Both the position numbers and the translations under genes were made by a program. Below the pieces are notes generated by a model, which was not told the origin of the DNA, searched no databases, and saw nothing but the letters and a program-made list of their open reading frames with translations. From contig NZ_JAGIYY010000001.1 of the NCBI RefSeq assembly GCF_017813335.1, forward strand, positions 1,104,001-1,168,000: 64,000 nucleotides of DNA. Direction: 5' to 3'. The DNA is from Tianweitania sediminis (lineage in GTDB: Bacteria; Pseudomonadota; Alphaproteobacteria; Rhizobiales; Rhizobiaceae). Shown here piece by piece: positions 8,485 through 16,785 of this stretch; position 1 is the stretch's first letter; each line of letters starts with the position of its first letter.

Positions 8485-8970
8485 ATGCGCGGTGTTGCCC
8501 GTACAACTGCTTTCCTTGTTGCCGCAGCCTTTATTCCGATCATCGCGCTGGCGCAAACGCCGGCCGGTTTCGAGTTCCAGATCACGCTGTCAAAGCAGGC
8601 TGCGCAGCGTCTCGCTTCTTCCGGAGAGGGCATCACCGTTCAGGCGAGCTACTACGGCGAACCCAAGAAGGGTGCCGAAAAGCATGTCGACGAGATGGGC
8701 CAGATTTACCTCGGCGATGAGCGCATCGACCTGCCCGGAAAAGCCGCCACTGCGCGGATTAACGGGTCGGGCTTCGAGCAGGCCGCTGTGAAGTGGCTTG
8801 ACGGTCCGGCCATGGTGAACGTCAACATCTTCTCGTCGCGAAAAGCCGGTCCGGATAACATCCTCAGCTGTGATCTCATTGACGGCGAACTGCAGGTTGT
8901 TCGGAAAAGCAGGTTTGCCGTTCATTGCGCCTTGATCGAGGAAGGCATGCAGACGGAACTGAAGCCCTAG
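8485..8970 (+). CDS. secreted conserved hypothetical protein
   Basis: This is a 161-residue protein with a clear Sec signal peptide (residues 1-23, ending ALA before QTPAG). The mature part looks like a small beta-rich domain with phrases FEFQITLSKQAAQRL, ITVQASYYGEPKKGA and PDNILSCDLIDGEL, and two cysteines that could form a disulfide. I do not recognise a function. The ATG at 8485 is preferred over one 19 codons upstream because it starts the signal peptide and has GGAG/AAGG sequences before it. Its TAG stop lies in a CCTAGG palindrome that also supplies the stop of the convergent gene. Confidence 0.7.
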   Translation: MRGVARTTAFLVAAAFIPIIALAQTPAGFEFQITLSKQAAQRLASSGEGITVQASYYGEPKKGAEKHVDEMGQIYLGDERIDLPGKAATARINGSGFEQAAVKWLDGPAMVNVNIFSSRKAGPDNILSCDLIDGELQVVRKSRFAVHCALIEEGMQTELKP

Positions 8971-9275
8971 GCTTCAGAAGGGCCGGTGAGCAGACGCTTG
9001 CCGTCTGCTGTGAGTTCGTAATGCGTTCGCAAGGTGCGCGCATCGCGGCGAGTGATTGCCAGCAGATCTCCCAGCATCTCCAGTTCCGTCAACTCACGCA
9101 GAACCAATGCATGGGAAACGCCGAGCTTGTTGGCGAAGCTGCGGGTGTCATGCGCCAGGTCTAGGTGAGCGGCGGCGAGGATGGCCGCCTGGAGCTGGCT
9201 CAGCCGTGTATCGAAGGAAGCGATGCGCTCGACGAACGCAAGAAAAGCGTCGGCTTCCGCGTCATCGCTGCTCAA
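8967..9275 (-). CDS. small winged-helix protein (MarR-like), partner gene of the YdeP-type oxidoreductase
   Basis: This 102-aa protein reads as a compact winged helix-turn-helix: helix ARLSQLQAAILAAAHLD-type region, then TRSFANKLGVSHALVLRELTELEMLGDLL (HTH plus recognition helix, about 45-75) and a wing TRRDARTLRTHYELTADGKRLL. It has no ligand domain. Its ATG overlaps the stop of the upstream oxidoreductase gene by 4 bp, so the two are translationally coupled. It could regulate that operon or act as an accessory subunit; the sequence does not decide. Its stop overlaps the stop of the convergent secreted-protein gene. Confidence 0.75.
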   Translation of the reverse strand: MSSDDAEADAFLAFVERIASFDTRLSQLQAAILAAAHLDLAHDTRSFANKLGVSHALVLRELTELEMLGDLLAITRRDARTLRTHYELTADGKRLLTGPSEA

Positions 9276-11584
9276 GCCACCCGTACTTCCTGCTTGCGGA
9301 ACGACACCATGATCGACTTGGAGGTTGGCGTGTCGCTTTCCGCTCCGGCGCTGCCCAGCGGCACCAGTACGTTTAGTTCCGGGTAATAGCCGGCGATGGA
9401 ACCGCGCGGAATGTCATAGGGTACCAGGCGGAAGCTCGGGGCGATGCGCTCGACCCCGTCGTCATACTCGCCAACCACGTCGATGCGATCACCCGCAACA
9501 GCCTCGATCTCTTCGAGATCGCGCGGGTTGATGAAAATGACCTGGCGTTCGCCGTAAACGCCGCGGTAGCGGTCGTCGAGGCCATAAACGGTGGTGTTGT
9601 ACTGATCGTGGGACCTGAAGGTTTGCAGCGCGAAGCGGCTGCCGTCACGGCTGGCCTTCTGGTGTATGGTCTCGCTCGGCAACGCGCCCGAATAGAAGGT
9701 CGCCTTTCCGGCCGCCGTGTTCCATTCGCGATGCGCGGCGGCATTGCGCAGGTGGAAGCCGCGTGGTTCGCGCACGCGGGTATTGTAGTCGTCGAACCCT
9801 GGGATGGTCGCTTCGATATGGTCACGGATCAGGTCGTAGTCATCGGCAAGCTCCAGCCAATCGACCTTGTCGGAGCCAAGTGTGGCGGCGGCGATGCCGG
9901 CGATGATCTGAACTTCCGAGCGCAGTTCCGCCGAAGCAGGTCGGTTGATGCCCCCCGAGCCATGCACCATGCTCATGGAATCTTCCACCGTGACGATCTG
10001 CTTTAGGCCACGGGAGTTCACATCCATCTCCGTGCGCCCGAGGCAGGGCAGGATGAAGCTCACGTCTCCCGACATCAGATGCGAGTGGTTCGGCTTGGTG
10101 GCGATGTGAACGGTCAGCTTCTGTCGGCTGAGCGCCTCCGCAACAAGGGCGCTGTCGGGCGTGGCGCGGGCGAAATTGCCGCCAAGCCCGATGAAGGCCT
10201 GTGCCGAGCCGTCGAGCATGGCGCCGATGGCAGCCAGCACGTTGTGGCCGTTCTCGCGCGGTGCTTCGAAACCGAACCGACGCTCCAGCGCATCCAGAAA
10301 GGCTGGCGCCGGCTTTTCGTTGATCCCAACGGTCCGGTCGCCCTGAACATTGGAATGGCCGCGCACGGGGCAAAGACCAGCGCCCGGTCTGCCGATGTTC
10401 CCTCGCAGGAACATGAAATTGGAGATCTCGCGGATCGTCGCTACCGAATGGCGATGCTGAGTGACGCCCATCGCCCAGGTGCAGATCACGCGGTCGGCGG
10501 CCATGTAGATGCCGGCTGCCTTTTCGATCTCGGCACGGGAAAGCCCCGACTGATCCTCGATCTCGTGCCAGGTCGTTGCCTCAACAGCCTTGCGGTAGTC
10601 GTGAAACCCGAGGCCGTGTTCGGCCAGAAAGGCGTGGTCGAGCACGGGCGGCTTGCCGGCGGCAATCGCCTCGTCTTCCGCCGCGAGGACGACCTTCGCC
10701 ATGCCGCGCACGGCTGCCATGTCGCCACCCAGCTTCGGCTGGAAATAGTCGCTTGCAATCGGAGTCGAACCGCCGCGGATCATCTGCAGCTTGTCCTGTG
10801 GATCGGAGAAGCGCTCCAGGCCCTTTTCGCGAACAGGGTTGAACACCGCAATCCGCGCTCCGCGCATGGCAGCACGGCGCAGGTCGCCCAGCATGCGGGG
10901 ATGGTTGGTGCCCGGGTTCTGGCCGATCACGAAAATCGCGTCAGCCTTTTCGAAGTCTTCAAGGAGCACCGTGCCCTTGCCCACGCCGATCGCCTGGCGA
11001 AGGGCGACACCGCTCGCCTCGTGGCACATGTTGGAGCAATCGGGGAAATTGTTCGTGCCGTACATGCGCACGAAGAGCTGATACAGGAAGGCTGCCTCGT
11101 TGGAGGCGCGGCCTGACGTGTAGAACTCGGCCCGATTGGGATTGTCGAGCGAGCGCAGGATCGTGCCGATCTCGGCGAAAGCGTCCTGCCAGTCCACGGC
11201 CAGGTAGCGATCCGTTGCGCGGTCATAGCGCATCGGATGCGTCAAACGGCCATGCAGTTCGAGCTCGTAGTCCGTGAGCTTCTTCAGTTCGGACACCGTG
11301 TTCTGTTCAAAGAAGTCCGGCGTCGCCCGCTTTTCCGTCGCTTCCCAGGCAACGGCCTTCACGCCGTTTTCGCAGAACTCAAAGGAGGAGCCATGTTCCG
11401 GGTCGCCCCAGGCGCATCCCGGGCAGTCGAAGCCATCGGGCTGGTTGGCTTTCAGCATGGTGCGGGCGCCCGCAAGCGGCGAGCCGCTCTGCATCAACCG
11501 CTTGCCGCAGCTCTTGAGTGCGCCCCAGCCGCCTGCTGCAGCCGATTTCTTGCCAATGAAAACCGTTGTGCTCATGGCGCTCAT
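9272..11584 (-). CDS. FdhF/YdeP-family molybdopterin oxidoreductase
   Basis: This 770-aa protein is a member of the YdeP-type family related to formate dehydrogenase H, enzymes binding a bis-MGD molybdenum cofactor. The N-terminus has C54-P-G-C57 and C71, fewer cysteines than a canonical [4Fe-4S] CxxCxxxC set. DCSNMCHEASG at about 181-191 holds C186-H187 at the position used for Mo coordination in formate dehydrogenases. Later blocks include VIGQNPGTNHPR, CTWAMGVTQHRHSV and RGHSNVQGDRTVGI. E. coli YdeP is linked to acid resistance; the substrate is unknown. There is no signal peptide, so it is cytoplasmic. No fdhD or Mo-cofactor genes are nearby. It overlaps the winged-helix gene. Confidence 0.92.
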   Translation of the reverse strand: MSAMSTTVFIGKKSAAAGGWGALKSCGKRLMQSGSPLAGARTMLKANQPDGFDCPGCAWGDPEHGSSFEFCENGVKAVAWEATEKRATPDFFEQNTVSELKKLTDYELELHGRLTHPMRYDRATDRYLAVDWQDAFAEIGTILRSLDNPNRAEFYTSGRASNEAAFLYQLFVRMYGTNNFPDCSNMCHEASGVALRQAIGVGKGTVLLEDFEKADAIFVIGQNPGTNHPRMLGDLRRAAMRGARIAVFNPVREKGLERFSDPQDKLQMIRGGSTPIASDYFQPKLGGDMAAVRGMAKVVLAAEDEAIAAGKPPVLDHAFLAEHGLGFHDYRKAVEATTWHEIEDQSGLSRAEIEKAAGIYMAADRVICTWAMGVTQHRHSVATIREISNFMFLRGNIGRPGAGLCPVRGHSNVQGDRTVGINEKPAPAFLDALERRFGFEAPRENGHNVLAAIGAMLDGSAQAFIGLGGNFARATPDSALVAEALSRQKLTVHIATKPNHSHLMSGDVSFILPCLGRTEMDVNSRGLKQIVTVEDSMSMVHGSGGINRPASAELRSEVQIIAGIAAATLGSDKVDWLELADDYDLIRDHIEATIPGFDDYNTRVREPRGFHLRNAAAHREWNTAAGKATFYSGALPSETIHQKASRDGSRFALQTFRSHDQYNTTVYGLDDRYRGVYGERQVIFINPRDLEEIEAVAGDRIDVVGEYDDGVERIAPSFRLVPYDIPRGSIAGYYPELNVLVPLGSAGAESDTPTSKSIMVSFRKQEVRVA

Positions 11585-11645
11585 CAGCGCGCCGCGACAC
11601 TCTCCGTCAAGCAGGCGGTCCCCATCGAATGATAGGCTTCTTCTA

Positions 11646-12275
11646 TCAAGCGACTTTGGCTGAAGCTTGGATTACCACGACTTGCGCCCCCACCGGCACG
11701 CGCTCGTAAAGGTCGATAATGTCGTGGTTCAACATGCGGATGCAGCCGCTGGACATAGCGTGGCCGATCGACTGCGGCTGGTTGGTGCCGTGTATGCGGA
11801 ACATCGTGTCGTTGCCCCGGCGGTAAAGATAAAGCGCCCTTGCGCCAAGCGGATTGTTCGGACCGCCGGGCATGCCGCCAGCATATTGCCGATAGCGTGG
11901 TTCGCGTCGGATCATGTTGGCAGTGGGCGTCCAGGACGGCCATTCGGCCTTACGGCCGACCGTGGCGCCGCCGCTCAGAGCCAAGCCAGCGCGGCCGACG
12001 CCGACGCCATAGCGGATTGCACGATTGTTGCCGAGCACGAGATAAAGGCGACGCGCCGGTGTGTCGACGATCACCGTGCCCGGCTTGTGCTTGGTTGGGA
12101 AATCCACTTCCTGACGGCGCAGTTCCGGCTTGATCTTGTCGAGCGGCATGGCCGGCAGCGGGAAGGTTTCCCCTGGCATGGCCGCATACATCATCGGCGC
12201 CGAATATTGCGACGTCGCGCAGCCCGCGAGAAGCGACGACAGGCCAAGCAGCACGCTGCGGCGGGTAAGGGACAT
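11646..12275 (-). CDS. L,D-transpeptidase (YkuD/ErfK) lipoprotein
   Basis: This about 209-aa envelope enzyme makes or edits L,D cross-links in peptidoglycan, or attaches proteins to it. From the ATG at 12275 the N-terminus is a lipoprotein signal (RRSVLLGLSSLLAGC, lipid Cys 19, with a twin-arginine-like RR that may be coincidental). The YkuD catalytic motif runs HGTNQPQSIGHAMSSGCIRM at about 162-181, with H172, S176, catalytic C178 and R180. An upstream in-frame GTG/ATG would add nine residues before the signal and is less likely. The gene stands alone. Its upstream region contains two TTAA sequences, one as a TTAACCAT CtrA half-site. Confidence 0.92.
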   Translation of the reverse strand: MSLTRRSVLLGLSSLLAGCATSQYSAPMMYAAMPGETFPLPAMPLDKIKPELRRQEVDFPTKHKPGTVIVDTPARRLYLVLGNNRAIRYGVGVGRAGLALSGGATVGRKAEWPSWTPTANMIRREPRYRQYAGGMPGGPNNPLGARALYLYRRGNDTMFRIHGTNQPQSIGHAMSSGCIRMLNHDIIDLYERVPVGAQVVVIQASAKVA

Positions 12276-12323
12276 CGGGCGGCTCCGCGGATCGGTGATC
12301 AACCACTCCGCGTTAACCTTGTT

Positions 12324-12331
12324 ATGGTTAA
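12324..12331 (-). promoter_or_regulatory. TTAACCAT half-site upstream of the L,D-transpeptidase gene
   Basis: On the minus strand the bases read TTAACCAT, the second class of CtrA target sequence described in Caulobacter, 48 bp before the transpeptidase start. A second TTAAC lies about 12 bp further on but the spacing is not the canonical 7. A half-site alone is weak evidence. Confidence 0.3.
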
Positions 12332-12370
12332 TGAACCCTTATTTGCGCCACATTGCGCCCGAGCCGAGCC

Positions 12371-12787
12371 TCAGGCTACGTGCTGCTCTGCCGGTACGAA
12401 GTTCAGCGCCACACCGTTGATGCAGTAGCGCAGGTAGGTCGGGGCAGGGCCATCCTCGAAGACATGGCCGAGGTGGCTGCCGCAGCGCGCGCAATGCACT
12501 TCCGTGCGCACCATTCCGTAGGAGCGGTCAGTGGTTGTTTCCACTGAACCCGGCACAGGATCATTGAAACTCGGCCAGCCGGTTCCGCTCTCGAACTTCA
12601 GGGTTGATTCAAACAGCGGCTGGTCGCAGCCTGCGCATTCGAAGGTGCCGGCGCGCTTCTCGTAGAGCAGGGCACAGCTGCCGGGGCGCTCGGTGCCGTG
12701 GTTGCGCATCACGGCATATTGCTCGGGCGTCAGGCGCTCGCGCCATTCGGCATCCGTTCGGGTGACTGGAAAGCGGTGCTGTTCCAT
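12371..12787 (-). CDS. msrB: peptide-methionine (R)-S-oxide reductase
   Basis: MsrB reduces the R-epimer of methionine sulfoxide in oxidised proteins using thioredoxin. The 138-aa protein has both zinc-binding CxxC pairs (C51-AG-C54 and C99-AR-C102), the ESGTGWPSF substrate loop at 66-74, and the catalytic [11 protein letters not shown] with C122. A resolving cysteine near C66 of some homologues is absent. It has no signal peptide, so it is cytoplasmic. It is 64 bp downstream of the VWA gene on the same strand but may have its own promoter. Confidence 0.97.
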   Translation of the reverse strand: MEQHRFPVTRTDAEWRERLTPEQYAVMRNHGTERPGSCALLYEKRAGTFECAGCDQPLFESTLKFESGTGWPSFNDPVPGSVETTTDRSYGMVRTEVHCARCGSHLGHVFEDGPAPTYLRYCINGVALNFVPAEQHVA

Positions 12788-12851
12788 CGTTCAACTCCAT
12801 AATCTGTCGGCTGACCCCGTATGTAGGTTCGGCCGGGCCACACAAAAGGGC

Positions 12852-14045
12852 TCAGTGTTTGCGCGACAATGCACGGGTGGCCGCTTCCAACCCACTCAGG
12901 CTCAGCGGGAACATGCGGTCGGTGAAGATCTCGCGGATCATGCTGATGGAGTGGGTGTAGCCCCACAGCCGCTCCGGCGTCGGGTTGAGCCACACGGTGC
13001 TTGGCCATTTCGCCAGCGCACGTTGCAGCCAGACAGCGCCGGCTTCCGTGTTCCAGTGCTCCACCGCGCCACCCGGATGGGCGATCTCGTACGGGCTCAT
13101 CGAGGCATCACCGACAAAGATCGCCTTGTAATCATGGCCATAGCGGTGAAGCACATCATAGGTCGGGATCACCTCGGCGTGCCGGCGGCGGTTGTCCTTC
13201 CAAACGCCCTCGTAAAGGCAGTTGTGGAAGTAGAAGTATTCAAGCTGCCGGAACTCGGCGCGCGCGGCGGAGAAAAGTTCTTCCACGACCTTGATGTGGT
13301 CGTCCATGGATCCCCCGACGTCGAAGAACATCAGGAGCTTCACGGCGTTGCGCCGTTCCGGCCGGGTTTGGACATCGAGATAGCCATGTTCGGCAGTGGC
13401 ATGGATCGTGCCGGGCAGGTCGAACTCGTCGGCTGCCCCTTCGCGAACCCAGCGCCGCAGCCGCTTCAGGGCGACCTTGATGTTGCGCGTTCCGAGCTCA
13501 ACGCTGTCGTCGAAGTTTCGGAACTCGCGCTTGTCCCAGACTTTCACGGCGCGGCGATGGCGGCTTTCCTGCTGGCCGATCCGCACGCCTTCCGGATTGT
13601 AGCCATAAGCGCCGAACGGTGAGGTGCCGGCCGTGCCGATCCACTTTGAGCCGCCTTGATGTCGGCCTTTCTGCTCTTCAAGCCGCTGCTTCAACGTTTC
13701 CATCAGCTTGTCGAAGCCGCCCAGGGCCTCCACCAGCTTCTTTTCCTCGTCTGTCAGGTGCTTTTCAGCGAGCCGGCGCAGCCACTCTTCCGGCAATGCA
13801 GCAGGATCGATCCCGCCTTCTCCCGAAACGGCTTGCAGACCCTTGAAGACATGCGCGAAGACCTGGTCAAAACGGTCGATATGGCGCTCATCCTTCACCA
13901 GCGCCGCGCGCGCCAGAAAGTAGAAGCCCTCGACGTCGTATTCGACCAGACCCGCGTCCATGCCCTCGAGCAGCGTCAGGTATTCACGCAAGGAGACGGG
14001 AACGCGGGCCGCTTTCAGCTCGAGGAAGAAGGGAATGAACATCAA
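12852..14045 (-). CDS. VWA domain-containing CoxE-like protein
   Basis: This 397-residue protein resembles the CoxE-like von Willebrand factor A family that works with MoxR AAA+ ATPases in metal-centre or complex maturation. The C-terminal VWA domain begins near 235. Its MIDAS motif is MFFDVGGSMDD (239-249) with D242, G244 and S246, and a second acidic block FVGDASMSPYE is near 310-320. The N-terminal 230 residues are helical, with a charged linker (110-170). A MoxR-type ATPase gene is two genes upstream on the same strand with a GNAT gene between them. ATG starts at 14045 and 14042 are both possible. Confidence 0.9.
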   Translation of the reverse strand: MMFIPFFLELKAARVPVSLREYLTLLEGMDAGLVEYDVEGFYFLARAALVKDERHIDRFDQVFAHVFKGLQAVSGEGGIDPAALPEEWLRRLAEKHLTDEEKKLVEALGGFDKLMETLKQRLEEQKGRHQGGSKWIGTAGTSPFGAYGYNPEGVRIGQQESRHRRAVKVWDKREFRNFDDSVELGTRNIKVALKRLRRWVREGAADEFDLPGTIHATAEHGYLDVQTRPERRNAVKLLMFFDVGGSMDDHIKVVEELFSAARAEFRQLEYFYFHNCLYEGVWKDNRRRHAEVIPTYDVLHRYGHDYKAIFVGDASMSPYEIAHPGGAVEHWNTEAGAVWLQRALAKWPSTVWLNPTPERLWGYTHSISMIREIFTDRMFPLSLSGLEAATRALSRKH

Positions 14046-14081
14046 ACCGCCATTTGCTGGAAGCTACACGGCCCAACCATT

Positions 14082-14528
14082 CTAAAGCAGATCATACTCG
14101 ATGAACCCGGTGCGCCTTGCCACGCGGTCATAAAGCTTGCGCGCAGTGGCGTTGGTTTCGTGGGTCATCCAGTAAACGTTCTTGATGCCCTTTTCGCCGG
14201 CAATGCGCTGGACCGCTTCGATCAAGACCTGTCCCAGCCCAGTGCCGCGCCGCTCCGGATCAACGTAGAGATCCTGCAGGTAGCAGTTGTTCACCAGCGA
14301 CCATGTCGTTCGGTGATAAAGGAAATGGACAAGACCCATGGGCTTTGTGTGGGTGACGGCCAGCAGGCACCGCGGCTCGTACTCGCCTTCCGTGTGCAGG
14401 CGCTTCCAGGTTTCGGCGTAGACTTCTTCCGGAACCTTGGTTTCGTAGAAGTCGAGATAGGCTGTCCAAAGACGCCGCCACTCGGCTTCGTCATCAAGCG
14501 TTGCGGGCCGGATTTCCATGCCTTCCAT
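14082..14528 (-). CDS. GNAT-family N-acetyltransferase
   Basis: This 148-aa protein shows the GNAT fold: N-terminal MEIRPATLDDEAEWRRLW, central beta strands, and the acetyl-CoA loop YVDPERRGTGLGQVLIEAV (about 92-110) with the RxxGxG/A signature, then NATARKLYDRVARRTGFIEYDL at the end. GNAT enzymes transfer acetyl groups to amines; the acceptor is unknown. It lies between a MoxR ATPase gene (12 bp upstream) and the VWA gene (36 bp downstream) in a tight same-strand cluster. This is why it may act in the same process, though simple co-location is also possible. Confidence 0.9.
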   Translation of the reverse strand: MEGMEIRPATLDDEAEWRRLWTAYLDFYETKVPEEVYAETWKRLHTEGEYEPRCLLAVTHTKPMGLVHFLYHRTTWSLVNNCYLQDLYVDPERRGTGLGQVLIEAVQRIAGEKGIKNVYWMTHETNATARKLYDRVARRTGFIEYDLL

Positions 14529-14539
14529 CGTGAAACTCC

Positions 14540-15376
14540 TCAGCCGCGCCGTGCCATGAAGGCCAGCCGTTCAAAAAGATGGACGTCCTGCTCGTTCTTG
14601 AGAAGCGCCCCATGGAGCTTCGGCAGCGCGTTCTTCGGGTCTGCGCGCAGGTCCTCAGGGGCCACATCGTCGGCCACAAGCAGGCGGATCCAGTCCAGCG
14701 CTTCGGAAGTTGATGGCTTCTTCTTCAGGCCGGGCACCTCGCGGATCTCGTAGAAGCGGGTGAGGGCGGAGCGAACCAGGTTCTGCTTGATGCCGGGATA
14801 ATGGACCTCGACGATCTTTTGCAGCGTATCGGCTTCGGGGAAGCGAATGTAGTGGAAGAAGCAGCGGCGCAGAAAAGCGTCCGGCAGTTCCTTCTCGTTG
14901 TTGGATGTGATGATCACGATCGGGCGCACCTCGGCGCGGATCGTTTCACCGGTCTCGTAAACAAAGAACTCGTTGCGATCGAGTTCCTGGAGAAGGTCAT
15001 TCGGAAACTCGATGTCTGCCTTGTCGATCTCGTCGATCAGGAGCACGACCTTCTTGCCGGCAGCAAAGGCGTCCCAAAGCTTGCCGCGCTTGATGTAGTT
15101 CGTGATGTCGTTGAAGCGGGCATCGCCGAGCTGGCTGTCGCGCAGGCGGGACACAGCATCATATTCGTAGAGCCCCTGCTGGGCCTTGGTGGTGGATTTC
15201 ACGTTCCACTCAATGAAGTCGAGACCAAGCGCCGCGGCAACCTGACGGGCCAGCTCGGTTTTGCCGGTGCCCGGCTCACCCTTTACGAGGAGCGGGCGTT
15301 CCAAGGCGATGGCGGCGTTCACCGCAATCATCAGATCCTTGTCGGCCACATAAGCCGAGGTGCCTTCAAAACGCAT
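14540..15376 (-). CDS. MoxR-family AAA+ ATPase
   Basis: This 278-aa ATPase is a chaperone-like MoxR protein that usually partners a VWA protein. From the ATG at 15376 it has Walker A GEPGTGKT at 33-40, Walker B VVLLIDEID at about 110-118, sensor-1 VIITSNNEKELPDAFLRR at 154-171 with N159, and a helical lid. AGAAGG precedes this ATG; an in-frame extension of 12 basic residues upstream is less likely. It begins the leftward moxR-GNAT-VWA cluster and is divergent from the DUF4345 gene. Confidence 0.93.
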   Translation of the reverse strand: MRFEGTSAYVADKDLMIAVNAAIALERPLLVKGEPGTGKTELARQVAAALGLDFIEWNVKSTTKAQQGLYEYDAVSRLRDSQLGDARFNDITNYIKRGKLWDAFAAGKKVVLLIDEIDKADIEFPNDLLQELDRNEFFVYETGETIRAEVRPIVIITSNNEKELPDAFLRRCFFHYIRFPEADTLQKIVEVHYPGIKQNLVRSALTRFYEIREVPGLKKKPSTSEALDWIRLLVADDVAPEDLRADPKNALPKLHGALLKNEQDVHLFERLAFMARRG

Positions 15377-15484
15377 AGACCTTCTTCTCCCGAGACGTGT
15401 TTCCAAACGCACAGCCGAACGCTATCTGCCTTCCACAGGGGCCAACGACAAGACCCTGTGCTTTGATCCAGGAGTACGCATCCA

Positions 15485-15889
15485 GTGTCACTGGTTCTTC
15501 AACGGCGCATATTCTCCGTGCTTGTCGCCGTTTTTGCGTTGATCCCGATTTCGGCTGGTGTTGCAGGTGTGTTGTTAGGCCCGCGCTTCCTCCAGCTCGA
15601 CGCCCCATGGCCCGCCGACCTCGCGAGCCACCTGCGCTTCCTGTCCGGCATCTTCCTTATGATGGGCTTGGCTTGGTGGAGCTGCCTGCTTGACCTCGAA
15701 GGCACGGTCAGCCGTTTCCGCTTGCTCGCCTTACTGACGGTCGGTGGCGGTTTTGCGCGCCTCCTATCACTTGCAGTCGACGGTCAGCCAGCGGTCGGAC
15801 ACCTGGCGGGACTCGGCATGGAACTTCTCGTCGTTCCGCTTCTGACGCTTTGGCATCATCGATTGTACGGAAATCAGCGGCGGCTCTAG
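15485..15889 (+). CDS. DUF4345-type small integral membrane protein
   Basis: This 134-aa protein has about four hydrophobic helices (12-33, 48-66, 76-96, 102-122) and matches the DUF4345 pattern: a GAxLGPRFL stretch after helix 1 and LRFLSGIFLMMGLAWW in helix 2. The family has no known function. The start is a GTG, with AGGAG about 10 bases upstream. It is divergent from moxR and ends about 60 bp before the 6S RNA region. Confidence 0.75.
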   Translation: MSLVLQRRIFSVLVAVFALIPISAGVAGVLLGPRFLQLDAPWPADLASHLRFLSGIFLMMGLAWWSCLLDLEGTVSRFRLLALLTVGGGFARLLSLAVDGQPAVGHLAGLGMELLVVPLLTLWHHRLYGNQRRL

Positions 15890-15949
15890 CCAAGTGCAGC
15901 GCATATCCCTATCTTCCGTATCGGCGTTCTGGGCTTCCCGACAGGAGTA

Positions 15950-16105
15950 ACTTATTCTCGGGGCCTTATTGATTCCTAGGGAGCTGTCCCTGGCCAGACC
16001 CGTGGGTTTGGACACACGGCGCCCACCTACTTTGTAGGTCCCGGGATCGATCTCTCCACCGGTCGTCCTGGATCGCCACTTCTCCTTTCTTCTGTCGATT
16101 TCGGC
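15950..16105 (+). ncRNA. ssrS: 6S RNA (alphaproteobacterial SsrS), approximate ends
   Basis: The 273-bp gap before the 5-formyl-THF cyclo-ligase gene holds a structured sequence like alphaproteobacterial 6S RNA, which binds housekeeping RNA polymerase and lowers its activity in stationary phase. Supporting features are CCCTGGCCAGACCCGTGGG, a CCGTG/CACGG pairing (16000-16004 with 16015-16019), and a perfect apical hairpin ACCTAC-TTT-GTAGGT at 16025-16039 followed by CCCGGGATCGATC. 6S RNA genes commonly precede this folate gene. Ends are estimated and were not computed. Confidence 0.72.
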
Positions 16106-16162
16106 CACCTTTTTGCCGGTGATGCGCTCGCGTGGAACTCCGCGCGCTGATAAACGGGCGTC

Positions 16163-16735
16163 ATGGATACGACATCAATCAAGAAGTCGCTGCGCGCCGA
16201 AACCCTCGCGCGGCGGGATGCCTTGCCGGCGGACTATCGTCGCGAAGGCAGCGAAAGCATGGCCAAGGTGGCTCTCAACCTCGCGCCCGGCACCGTTGTT
16301 TCCGGCTTCTGGCCGATGCGGACGGAAGTCGATGTGCGGATCCTCATGGATTCGCTTGCCGCACAGGGCCTCCGCATCTGCCTGCCGGCTATCCTCGACA
16401 AGACAACCATCGTTTTCCGGGAATACCTGCCGGACCACGCAATGGTTGACATGGGTTTCGGGACGATGGGGCCGCCCGCCCATTCGGCCGTGCTCGATCC
16501 AACCGTGATGCTGGTGCCGCTGGTCGCATTTGACAACCGGGGCCACCGGATCGGTTACGGCGCAGGCTATTACGACCGTGCTATCGCCGCGCTGCATGCC
16601 AAGGGCATCCTGCCGCGCTTGATCGGCATCGCGTTTGACTGCCAGGAAGTCGACCGGGTGCCGGATGAACCACACGATGTCCGCTTGTCTGAAATGCTGA
16701 CGGAGAGCGGCTTGCGCGCCTTTGAGCCGGGCTGA
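16163..16735 (+). CDS. 5-formyltetrahydrofolate cyclo-ligase
   Basis: This 190-aa enzyme converts 5-formyl-THF to 5,10-methenyl-THF with ATP, keeping the folate pool usable. The family signature VAFDNRGHRIGYGAGYYDR spans about 121-139, with the P-loop-like GYGAGYYDR at 131-139. The N-terminal basic KKSLRAETLARRDAL is typical. It lies just downstream of the 6S RNA, the conserved ssrS-ygfA arrangement, so its expression may come partly from 6S read-through. The ymdB-like gene follows after 50 bp. Confidence 0.95.
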   Translation: MDTTSIKKSLRAETLARRDALPADYRREGSESMAKVALNLAPGTVVSGFWPMRTEVDVRILMDSLAAQGLRICLPAILDKTTIVFREYLPDHAMVDMGFGTMGPPAHSAVLDPTVMLVPLVAFDNRGHRIGYGAGYYDRAIAALHAKGILPRLIGIAFDCQEVDRVPDEPHDVRLSEMLTESGLRAFEPG

Positions 16736-16785
16736 TAGGACCAAGCTGAACCCGGTGTCCGGCACCGGCAGCGGAGACGGTGATC

